From positions 1,302,001 to 1,366,000 of the forward strand of contig JACYUQ010000001.1 of NCBI GenBank assembly GCA_014841835.1: 64,000 nucleotides of DNA, given 5' to 3'. Below, in pieces: positions 28,081 through 35,894 of this stretch; positions within the stretch are counted from its first letter, which is position 1, and each line of letters starts with the position of its first letter. Position numbers and translations under genes: made by a program. This stretch comes from Oxalobacteraceae sp. CFBP 13730. Lineage in GTDB: Bacteria > Pseudomonadota > Gammaproteobacteria > Burkholderiales > Burkholderiaceae_D. The notes beneath the pieces were generated by a model. The model searched no databases and was not told the DNA's origin. It saw only the letters and a list, made by a program, of their open reading frames with translations.

Positions 28081-29261
28081 AGTCCAAGATCCGGATCGTG
28101 TTTTTGAAAGAGCTGCGCGAGATGCTGCGCGAGCGCCGCACGCTGATGTTTTTGCTGGCCGCGTCGCTGATGTACCCGGCCATCATCGGCCTGCTGCTGA
28201 ACCAGATGATCGAGCGGAACACGCGCACCGAGCGTGAAGGCATCGAGATGGTTGTCATCGGCGGCGCCAAAGCGCCGACCTTGATGGCCCAGCTGCGCGA
28301 GCGCAGCGTGACCGTCACCGAGGCCGCGCCGATGAATGAGGACGCCATTGGCGAGCTGCTGCGCGCCAAAAAGACCGTCGCCGTGCTGCGCGTGACGGAC
28401 GACTACGTCGCCAACTACCAGGCCATGCGCCCGGCGCGCCTGGAGCTGTGGTTCGATTCGTCCACCGAAAGCGGCCCGCAGCGGCGCGACGTCGAAGAGA
28501 TCCTGCAGGCCTACAGCAGCAATATCGCCAGCGCGCGCCTGCTCGCGCACGGCGTCTCGCCCGCCACGCTCTCGCCCATCGAACTGCAGCGCCATGACAC
28601 GGGCACCAATGCCTCGCGTTCGGCGATGGTCATCGGGGGCATCATCGGCATCCTGTTTTTGCCGGCGTTCTTCCTGAACCTGTCGGCGGCCGTCGACAGC
28701 ACGGCGGGCGAGCGCGAACGGCGCTCGCTCGAAGTGTTGATGGCGCAGCCGGCCCGCAGCTGGGAACTGGTGGTCGGCAAATGGCTGGCCGCGAGCGTGC
28801 CGTCGCTGTTGGGCGTGACGCTGATCCTGTGCGTCGCGCACGCGATCCTGCGCTGGCTGCCACTCGAGGAAATCGGCATGTCGTGGAACCTGGGTTGGGG
28901 TGAGCTGATGCTCGTGTGCCTGGTCACGGTGCCGCTGTCGCTGCTCTCGAGTGCCCTGTACATTGGCCTGGCGATGAACGCCAAGACCTTCAAGGAAGCC
29001 CAGACCACGGTCAGCTTCGTGACGATCCTGCCCGTGATTCCGGGCTTTGTGGTGTCGTTCATGGAACTCAAGACCGCGACCTGGATGTACCTGGTGCCAA
29101 TGCTGTCGAACCAGACCCTGGTCAAGGAACTGGCCAAGACGGGCGACATCGGCCCGCTGCCGTTCGTGCTGACGTTTTCATGCGCGCTGCTCCCGGCGCT
29201 GCTGGTGGTGGCATTCGCGAGCTGGCGCATGAAGAGCGAGAAATACGTGCTCGGTGTGTAA
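28077..29261 (+). CDS. ABC-2 type permease, NatB-like
   Basis: A 394-residue inner-membrane protein. One N-terminal helix (about 20-40) is followed by a ~150-residue extracytoplasmic domain, then five helices from about residue 185 to 385. This is the NatB/CcmB-type ABC-2 layout. The segment 'TAGERERRSLEVLMAQPARSWELVVGKW' is the cytoplasmic coupling region typical of the family. With the ATPase encoded upstream it should export an ion or small molecule; the Na+ assignment is only by similarity. Confidence 0.9.
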
Positions 29262-29315
29262 TCCCGCCGTACAATCGAAGCCCCTTTTCACGAACACAGC
29301 ACAGCGGAGCAGAAC

Positions 29316-29738
29316 ATGGATGTAAAAGTCAGCTGGAACGGCCCGTCGGGCATGAGCTTCCGGGCCCAGACGGGCAGCGGCCACATGGTGGCGATGGATG
29401 GTGCGCCGGAAGGCGGCGGCCACAATCTGGCGCCGCGCCCGATGGAGATGGTATTGATCGGCACCGGCGGCTGCGCCGCGTATGACGTGGTGTTGATCCT
29501 CAAGCGCGGGCGCGAAGACGTGCGCGGGTGCGACGTGACGCTGCAGGCCGAGCGCGCCGAGACCGATCCGAAGGTCTTCACGAAGATCAACTTCCACTTC
29601 GTGGTCACGGGCCGCAACCTGAAGCCGGCGGCCGTCGAACGCGCGGTGCAGCTATCGCATGACAAGTACTGCTCGGCGTCGGCCATGCTGGCCAAGACCG
29701 CCGAGATGACGCACTCGATCGAGATCGTCGAAGACTAG
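29316..29738 (+). CDS. OsmC/Ohr family protein (YhfA-like)
   Basis: A 140-residue protein with the two redox cysteines of the OsmC fold: C53 in 'GTGGCAAYDV' and C119 in 'DKYCSASAML'. Family members reduce organic or fatty-acid hydroperoxides; the YhfA branch has no firm substrate. A GGAG site precedes the ATG. It stands alone, convergent with coq7 across 23 bp. Confidence 0.92.
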   Translation: MDVKVSWNGPSGMSFRAQTGSGHMVAMDGAPEGGGHNLAPRPMEMVLIGTGGCAAYDVVLILKRGREDVRGCDVTLQAERAETDPKVFTKINFHFVVTGRNLKPAAVERAVQLSHDKYCSASAMLAKTAEMTHSIEIVED

Positions 29739-29761
29739 TTTGTAGAAAGTTAAACGGGGCC

Positions 29762-30406
29762 TCAGATGCGATAGGCGGCGGTGGTCATGACCTTGGCCAT
29801 CGCCCGCATCGCCATCTTGACCGGCATCGGCAACGGGGCTGCGCCCATCGCCTGCGCGGCATCGGCGTGTGCGATTTCATCGACGCGCATCTGGTCGACG
29901 ATCGCGCGCGATTTGGCGTCCTGCTGCGGCAGCAGTTCGAGGTGGCTGTTCAAGTGCGCCTCGACCTGGCGCTCGGTCTCCACCACGAAGCCCAGGCTAA
30001 CCGGATCGCCGATCCGGGCCGCCACGGCGCCCATCACATAGGCGCCGGCATACCACAGCGGATTGAGCACGCTTGGCTGCGAACCCAGTTCGTCCAGCCG
30101 CTGCGCGCACCAGGCCAGGTGGTCTTCCTCTTCTTGCCCGGCTTCTTCGAACTGCGCGCGCAGTTGCGGCGTGTGGGCAAAGCTGGCCTGCGCATCGTAC
30201 AGGGCCTGGGCGCACACTTCGCCCACATGGTTCACGCGCATCAGGCCTGCGCTGTGACGGCGCTCGGTGTCGGACAGCTCGCTGTCCATGGCGTGCGTGG
30301 CCGGGTTCGGGCGCGACATGGCAGTCACGCCGCCGACAACGCGCAAGGCCTTGTCGACGCCGACGATCAGGTGGTCCAGGGGGCTGATGAAACGATTCGC
30401 GGTCAT
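29762..30406 (-). CDS. coq7: 2-nonaprenyl-3-methyl-6-methoxy-1,4-benzoquinol hydroxylase (Coq7)
   Basis: A 214-residue membrane-associated di-iron hydroxylase for the penultimate ring hydroxylation of ubiquinone. The ferritin-like four-helix bundle carries ligands in '[12 protein letters not shown]', 'EEEDHLAW', '[10 protein letters not shown]' and 'DEIAHADAA'. Coq7 is the alternative to UbiF found in many beta- and gammaproteobacteria. The next gene upstream on the same strand is an unknown protein 15 bp away. Confidence 0.96.
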   Translation of the reverse strand: MTANRFISPLDHLIVGVDKALRVVGGVTAMSRPNPATHAMDSELSDTERRHSAGLMRVNHVGEVCAQALYDAQASFAHTPQLRAQFEEAGQEEEDHLAWCAQRLDELGSQPSVLNPLWYAGAYVMGAVAARIGDPVSLGFVVETERQVEAHLNSHLELLPQQDAKSRAIVDQMRVDEIAHADAAQAMGAAPLPMPVKMAMRAMAKVMTTAAYRI

Positions 30407-30421
30407 GGCTGGCTCGGTAAT

Positions 30422-30853
30422 CTAGTCGCTGAGGCCTTCATTATATGCCTTCCTTTGCGCGATCCACCCGACCAGCGGGCCTTCCGGCTCGATGCCCGAG
30501 ATGTTCTTGGCCACGCCCAGGTTCAGTTCGAGCAGGTACGGCACCGACACCAGCGGCACGCCGGGGCAGTGGCGGGAAAACGCGTCCAGAAAACGTTCCG
30601 ACTCCACGGTGGGCATCACCTTCTCGCCGCTCATGAACTGCAGCACACTGGTGATCGTGTGGCCCTTGCCCAGCGTGTGATAGACGAAGCGGTTGAATTC
30701 GCGGTCGACCGTCTTGAAGTCGATTTCGTCTTTCGTCATCAGGCCGGCCAGGTACACGAGGCCCAGGCCGACGCGGAACCAGTCGGTCGATTCGGCCCGG
30801 CTGCGCCCTTCGCGCATCAGGACCAGCAGTTTGTCTTGGGTGGCGGCATCCAT
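30422..30853 (-). CDS. Hypothetical protein upstream of coq7
   Basis: A 143-residue soluble protein of no family I can name. It is mixed alpha/beta in composition, with 'STDWFRVGLGLVYLAGL', 'TITSVLQFMSGEKVMPTVES' and 'CPGVPLVSVPYLLELNLGVAKN'. No membrane segment or metal motif stands out. The ATG at 30853 is used; an ATG at 30868 is also possible, and neither has a strong ribosome site. It lies 15 bp upstream of coq7 and is probably co-transcribed, though that does not define its role. Confidence 0.6.
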   Translation of the reverse strand: MDAATQDKLLVLMREGRSRAESTDWFRVGLGLVYLAGLMTKDEIDFKTVDREFNRFVYHTLGKGHTITSVLQFMSGEKVMPTVESERFLDAFSRHCPGVPLVSVPYLLELNLGVAKNISGIEPEGPLVGWIAQRKAYNEGLSD

Positions 30854-31045
30854 GTTCCCATTATCCATAATTTGGGCTGGCGCGGGCCGCACACCCGTTG
30901 CGCGAGACAACAAATTTATAGAAAGAAACCCAGCATGCACCCTGTCACCGGATAATGCAGCCTGGGGCCCGCTTTGGCCCGTGCATCGCACCGTGCCGGT
31001 CCTGGCCGTGACGATTGAATACAATGCCAGTGTGAAAAAAGAGTA

Positions 31046-31072
31046 GCTGCGATGTAAATACATCACTGCAGC
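31046..31072 (+). promoter_or_regulatory. Inverted repeat / hairpin immediately before the ABC operon ribosome site
   Basis: The core GATGTA-AA-TACATC (31051-31064) is extended by GCTGC and GCAGC arms. It ends at the base before the CCAGGAG ribosome site of the ATPase gene. It could be a repressor operator over the start of transcription or an mRNA hairpin next to the ribosome site. A TACAAT at 31019-31024 may be the -10 box, though no matching -35 is seen. Confidence 0.4.
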
Positions 31073-31083
31073 CAGGAGTTGTC

Positions 31084-31977
31084 ATGCAATTAAAGATCCG
31101 CAATTTGTCCAAGACCTACGCCAACGGCGTGGTCGCGCTCGACCGTGTCACGCTGACGATCCCGGCCGGGATGTTCGGACTGCTCGGTCCGAACGGCGCG
31201 GGCAAATCGACGCTGATGCGGATCCTGGCCACGCTGCAGGAATGCGACGCCGGCTCGGTGTTCCTCGACGATATCGACGTGCTGGACGAAAAAGACGCGG
31301 TGCGCCGCATGCTCGGTTACCTGCCGCAGGATTTCGGCGTCTATCCCAAGGTCACGGCGTACGACCTGCTCGACCATTTCGCGCAGCTCAAGGGCCTGTC
31401 GCACCGGGCGCGTCGGCGCGAAGTCGTCGACGGCCTGCTGCAGCAGACCAATCTGTGGGACGTGCGCGCGCAGCGCCTGGGCACCTTTTCGGGCGGCATG
31501 CGCCAGCGCTTCGGCATCGCCCAGGCCTTGCTGGGCGACCCGCGCCTGATTATCGTCGACGAACCCACGGCGGGTCTGGATCCGCAGGAGCGCGTGCGCT
31601 TTCACAACCTGCTGTCGGACATCGGCGAAGAGCGTACCGTGCTGCTCTCGACCCACATCGTGTCCGACGTGGCCGACCTGTGCGCGAATATGGCGATCAT
31701 CAACAAGGGACAGGTGCTGCTGTGCGGTGAGCCGCAAGAACTCATCTACGGGATCGAAGACTTCATTTGGGCACGCTTCGTCACCAAGGCCGAACTGCCG
31801 GCCTTCCAGGCGCGCCACAGCGTGATCTCGAGCCGCCTGCTCAGTGGCCGCACGCTGATCCATGTGTATGCCGAAGACGACCCGGGCGACGGCTTCGAGC
31901 CGGCCCGCGCGAGCCTGGACGACGTGTACTTCGCCACCATCGCCGGCCGTCATAATCCCGCCGCCGGGGACTGCTGA
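31084..31977 (+). CDS. ABC transporter ATP-binding protein of the permease-peptidase system
   Basis: A 297-residue nucleotide-binding protein. Walker A is 'GPNGAGKST', the Q-loop region '[13 protein letters not shown]', the signature '[15 protein letters not shown]', Walker B '[12 protein letters not shown]' and the switch His is in 'LLSTHIVSD'. After residue ~215 there is a C-terminal extension of about 80 residues typical of ABC-2 exporters. It is followed 2 bp later by the GTG of a huge permease-M1 peptidase fusion, its obvious partner. Confidence 0.93.
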   Translation: MQLKIRNLSKTYANGVVALDRVTLTIPAGMFGLLGPNGAGKSTLMRILATLQECDAGSVFLDDIDVLDEKDAVRRMLGYLPQDFGVYPKVTAYDLLDHFAQLKGLSHRARRREVVDGLLQQTNLWDVRAQRLGTFSGGMRQRFGIAQALLGDPRLIIVDEPTAGLDPQERVRFHNLLSDIGEERTVLLSTHIVSDVADLCANMAIINKGQVLLCGEPQELIYGIEDFIWARFVTKAELPAFQARHSVISSRLLSGRTLIHVYAEDDPGDGFEPARASLDDVYFATIAGRHNPAAGDC

Positions 31978-31979
31978 CC

Positions 31980-34900
31980 GTGCGCGCACTGCTCGTCATT
32001 GCCCGTTTCGAGACCAGGCAGCGCCTGCGGCTGCTCTCGACCTGGGTATATTTCGCCGGCTTCCTGGCGCTCGGGATGCTGTGGATGGTGGCGTCGGGCG
32101 GCGCGTTTCGTGAGCTGTCGATCACGTTCGGCACCCGCATCGCGATCGACGGACCGCGCCAGATCGCACTGGCCACGGCGATGCTCGGCAGCCTCGGGGT
32201 CATCGTTGCGGCCGCCGTCATGGGCCGCGCGGTGCAGCAGGATTTCGAGCACGAGATGCACCACTTCTTTTTCAGCGCGCCGCTGCGCAAGGCCGACTAC
32301 GTGTTCGGCCGCTTCCTGGGCGCGTATGCCACGCTGGCCGTGATCTTCGCCGGCATCGTGCTCGGCCTGTGGTTCGGCACGATGCTGCCCGGGATCGCGC
32401 CCGATCGCCTCGGCGGCGCGCCGCTGGCGGCCTGGCTGACGCCGTATCTGTTCACGCTCCTGCCCAACCTGTTCATCTTTGGCGCGATCTTCTTCGTGCT
32501 GGCCGCCCTCACCAGGCGCATGCTGCCCGTGTATGTGGCCAGCGTGATCATGACGCTCGGGTACACGGTTGCACCGTCGCTGGCGCGCGACCTCGATTTC
32601 AAGACGCTGGCCGCGCTGATCGACCCGTTCGGCACCACGGCCCTGATTCGCCTGACCGAATACTGGCCGCTGGCCGAGCGCAACGTGCGCCTGATTGCAT
32701 TGACCGACGTGTATCTGGTCAACCGCGTGATCTGGGCCGGCTTCTCGCTGCTGGTGCTGCTGCTTGGCTACTGGCGTTTTCAGGCGGTTGGCGAAACGGA
32801 GAGCCAGACACGCGCACGCCGCAAGCTGGCGCCCGAGCCGCCGTCCGGCCTGACGCCGCCGTTGTCACGGGCAGCGCGCGATACCAGCACGCCGCCGGAT
32901 TTCGCGGCCCGCAGCCTGGCCGTGCTGCTCGTCAAATCAAGCTGGGGCGAGCTGCGCGAATCGACCCGCAACGCGTACTTCGTGGCGCTGGCCACGGCCG
33001 GCGTGCTCGCACTGATCGCCAGCGCGCTTGACCTTGGCGCGATGTATGGCACGCCGACGTATCCCGTCACCTACATGATGCTGGAGCTGATCCGCGATGT
33101 AACCGGCCTGTTCGTGATCATCACGACCATCTTCTATGCCGGTGAACTGGTCTGGCGCGAGCGCGAGATGCGCACCAGCCAGATCCTCGATGCGCTGCCG
33201 GTGCCAAGCTGGCTGCCGCTGGCCAGCAAAACGCTGGCGCTGGTCGGGCTGCAAGCCTGCCTGCTGCTGGTCGCGATGGTCACGGCCATGCTGATCCAGC
33301 TGTTCAAGGGGTACTTCCAGCTCGAACCGGGCCTGTATCTGCAGGCGCTGTTTGCCATCATGCTGCCCCATTTCGCGCTGCTCGCAGTGCTGGCGATTGG
33401 AGTGCAGGTCATCGTCAACCACAAATACCTGGCCAACTTCGTCATGATCGGCTGGGTGCTGGCGGCGCTCGCCTTCAATGGCGCAGGTCTCGATCATCCG
33501 CTGGTCCTGTACGCGGTCTGGCCCGACCTGACCTATTCGGCGATGAACGGCTTTGGCCACTACCTGCTGCGCGAGCGCTTCTACCTGCTGTACTGGAGCG
33601 GCGCGGCCCTGATGCTGCTGGGCGCGGCGCGCGCGCTGTGGCAAAGGGGCGTCGATAGTGGCTGGCGCCAGCGCCTGCAGTTGGCGCGGCGCAGCTTGAC
33701 GTTCCCGGTGCTGGCCACGATCGGCGCCGGCGCCGTCGTGTTCGCGGGCAGCGGCGCTTTCCTGGCCTGGGAAATGGCGCAGGGCGGCTACCTGAGCGCG
33801 CACCAGGCCGAGCAGCTGCGCGCCGACTACGAACAACGCTACCACCGCACCGCGTTCCTGCCGCAGCCGCGCATCACGGCCGTCAAGCTCGACACGGCCA
33901 TCCATCCCGCCGCGCGTTCGCTGCAAGTCAAGGGCAGCTATCAGCTCGAAAACCGCAACAGCCGGCCGTTGTCGGACGTGGTGCTGTACCAGCAGCGCGG
34001 CGCGCGTCTGAACGTGACGTTCACGCAGCCGGCAACGCTGGCAGAGAGCGACCCGGAACGGGGTTTCTATCGCTACCGCCTGGCCACGCCGATGGCGCCG
34101 GGCGCGCGCATGGGCCTGGACTTCACGGTCGACTACGCGCCGCGCGGCCTGCTCGGCCTGGGCAGCGAGACGCCGGTGGTGGCCAACGGCACGTTCTTTA
34201 CGGATGACGTCATGCCGCGCATCGGCTACCAGCCGACGGTGGAACTGCTCGACGAACGCGATCGCCGCCGCCACGGCCTGGCCCCGCGCGCGCGCATGGC
34301 CGCGCGCGACGATCCGGCGGCGCGCGCCAACCACCTGCTGGGCATGGACGCCGACTGGATCGACTTCGAGACCACCGTCAGCACGAGCGCCGACCAGATC
34401 GCGGTGGCGCCAGGCACCCTGGTACGCGAATGGAGCCAGGACGGCCGGCGCTACTTCCGTTACAAGATGGACCGCCCGATGCTGAACAACTACGCCTTCC
34501 AGTCGGCGCGCTACGAAGTGCACCACGAGCGCTGGCAGGACGTGACGATCGACGTGTATTACCACCCGGGTCACGACGCGAACGTCGAGCGCATGGTGCG
34601 CGGCGCCCAGGCCGGTCTCGATTACGGCGCGCGCAACTTCGCACGCTATCCTCTGCGCGAACTGCGCATCGTCGAATTCCCCCGTTACAGCAATATGGCC
34701 CACGCCTACCCGGGCGTGATCCCGTTCTCGGAAAGCGCCGGCTTCATTGCGCGCATCGATCCCGGCTCGCCGAAAGACCTCGACTACCCGTTCTACATCA
34801 CTGCGCACGAGACGGCGCACCAGTGGTGGGGGCACCAGCTCATCGGCGCCAACACGCGCGGCAGCACGGTGCTCAGCGAAGGCGTGTCCGAGTACATGGC

Positions 34901-35573
34901 GCTGATGGTCATGCAGCGCGCCTACGGCGCGGGCAAGATGCGGCGTTTCCTGCGCTATGACCTCGACCGCTATCTGAGGGGCCGCGCAAACGAGCAGCGC
35001 AAGGAAGCGCCGCTGGCGCTCAACGAACAGCAGCCTTACATCCAGTACCAGAAAGGTGCGCTGGCGCTGTACCTGATGCAGGACATGCTGGGCGAGGATG
35101 TGGTCAACGGCGTGCTGCGTGGCCTGTTGGAGCAGCACGGCTACCAGGGCCCGCCCTACCCGACCGCATCAAGCCTGATCGACGGCCTGCGCGCCGTCAC
35201 GCCGCCAGCCAAGGCCTATCTGGTCGACGACCTGTTCGAATCGATCGTGCTGTACGAGAACCGGGCCGACAGCGCCACGGCGCGCCGGCGCGCGGATGGC
35301 AAATACGAGGTGACGATCCGCGCCAGCGCCGGCAAGATGCGCGCTACCGACCAGGGCGAAGAGCAGCCAATGCCGTTACACGACTTCATCGAATTCGGCG
35401 TGGACGACAGCGATGGCAATCCCCTGGCGCGCGAACGGCGCCTCGTCAGCAAGGACGAACAGCAGATTACGCTGGTGGTCGATGGCGTCCCGGCGCGTGC
35501 CGGCATCGATCCCGATAACAAGTTGATCGATCGAAAACCGCGAGACAATATGTTGGCAGTCGACAAGCAGTAG
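31980..35573 (+). CDS. ABC permease fused to M1-type aminopeptidase
   Basis: A 1197-residue protein starting at GTG 2 bp after the ATPase stop. Residues ~10-270 form the first set of transmembrane helices. A basic linker (~275-320) follows, then a second set (~335-600, last helix near 575-600). Residues ~610-1197 form an M1-like metallopeptidase domain with the zinc motif H943-E-T-A-H947 and the third ligand E967 in 'LSEGVSEY'. Nineteen residues separate H947 from the Glu, against 18 in classical M1 enzymes. The membrane order predicts the peptidase is extracytoplasmic. Such fusions are annotated as 'ABC permease/M1 aminopeptidase' and occur with an ATPase partner; substrates are unknown to me. 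Confidence 0.92.
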   Translation: MRALLVIARFETRQRLRLLSTWVYFAGFLALGMLWMVASGGAFRELSITFGTRIAIDGPRQIALATAMLGSLGVIVAAAVMGRAVQQDFEHEMHHFFFSAPLRKADYVFGRFLGAYATLAVIFAGIVLGLWFGTMLPGIAPDRLGGAPLAAWLTPYLFTLLPNLFIFGAIFFVLAALTRRMLPVYVASVIMTLGYTVAPSLARDLDFKTLAALIDPFGTTALIRLTEYWPLAERNVRLIALTDVYLVNRVIWAGFSLLVLLLGYWRFQAVGETESQTRARRKLAPEPPSGLTPPLSRAARDTSTPPDFAARSLAVLLVKSSWGELRESTRNAYFVALATAGVLALIASALDLGAMYGTPTYPVTYMMLELIRDVTGLFVIITTIFYAGELVWREREMRTSQILDALPVPSWLPLASKTLALVGLQACLLLVAMVTAMLIQLFKGYFQLEPGLYLQALFAIMLPHFALLAVLAIGVQVIVNHKYLANFVMIGWVLAALAFNGAGLDHPLVLYAVWPDLTYSAMNGFGHYLLRERFYLLYWSGAALMLLGAARALWQRGVDSGWRQRLQLARRSLTFPVLATIGAGAVVFAGSGAFLAWEMAQGGYLSAHQAEQLRADYEQRYHRTAFLPQPRITAVKLDTAIHPAARSLQVKGSYQLENRNSRPLSDVVLYQQRGARLNVTFTQPATLAESDPERGFYRYRLATPMAPGARMGLDFTVDYAPRGLLGLGSETPVVANGTFFTDDVMPRIGYQPTVELLDERDRRRHGLAPRARMAARDDPAARANHLLGMDADWIDFETTVSTSADQIAVAPGTLVREWSQDGRRYFRYKMDRPMLNNYAFQSARYEVHHERWQDVTIDVYYHPGHDANVERMVRGAQAGLDYGARNFARYPLRELRIVEFPRYSNMAHAYPGVIPFSESAGFIARIDPGSPKDLDYPFYITAHETAHQWWGHQLIGANTRGSTVLSEGVSEYMALMVMQRAYGAGKMRRFLRYDLDRYLRGRANEQRKEAPLALNEQQPYIQYQKGALALYLMQDMLGEDVVNGVLRGLLEQHGYQGPPYPTASSLIDGLRAVTPPAKAYLVDDLFESIVLYENRADSATARRRADGKYEVTIRASAGKMRATDQGEEQPMPLHDFIEFGVDDSDGNPLARERRLVSKDEQQITLVVDGVPARAGIDPDNKLIDRKPRDNMLAVDKQ

Positions 35574-35616
35574 TTCTCGCGCTATGATCAAATCAAAATA
35601 TGGGGGAGGAAGCGTC

Positions 35617-35823
35617 ATGTCAAACCTGGTCACGGAGATTACCGAAAAAATCCAGATGCTGAACGCAACAGAGAAGCAGCAAGTACTACACATGCTGCTG
35701 CAGGACATCGACGGGCCCGATCAGGACGCCGATGAAGCGTGGCGCAACGAAGTCGTGCGGCGCGTGCAAGCCATTCACAACGGCGAAGCAGCCATTCGCG
35801 CATTGAAGGAATGGCAGGACTGA
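35617..35823 (+). CDS. Orphan addiction-module-type antitoxin (Unstab_antitox-like)
   Basis: A 68-residue helical, acidic protein with a strong GGGAGGAAG site before the ATG at 35617. The pattern (N-terminal helix, 'LLQDIDGPDQDADEAWRNEVVRRVQAI', then a short C-terminal helix) resembles the small 'addiction module component' antitoxins that pair with RelE/ParE-type toxins. No toxin gene follows: the stop is 24 bases from a strong terminator and then convergent topB. It is 43 bp after the permease-peptidase gene. The family call is by pattern only. Confidence 0.6.
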   Translation: MSNLVTEITEKIQMLNATEKQQVLHMLLQDIDGPDQDADEAWRNEVVRRVQAIHNGEAAIRALKEWQD

Positions 35824-35846
35824 CAGCGTTCAGTCCGTCTCACAAA

Positions 35847-35877
35847 GAAAAAACCGCGGCATGCCGCGGTTTTTTTA
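35847..35877. terminator. Bidirectional terminator between antitoxin-like gene and topB
   Basis: A perfect palindrome CCGCGGCATGCCGCGG flanked by A-rich and T7 runs forms a strong hairpin that can terminate both converging transcripts. Confidence 0.95.
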
Positions 35878-35894
35878 CGCCGGTCGGCGCTGGT

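Noticed and set aside
32937..35138. A 733-codon open frame antisense to the permease-peptidase gene
   Set aside because: It shows the same GC-rich shadow pattern (His/Gln/Arg/Val rich) and the opposite strand carries clear ABC and M1 motifs.
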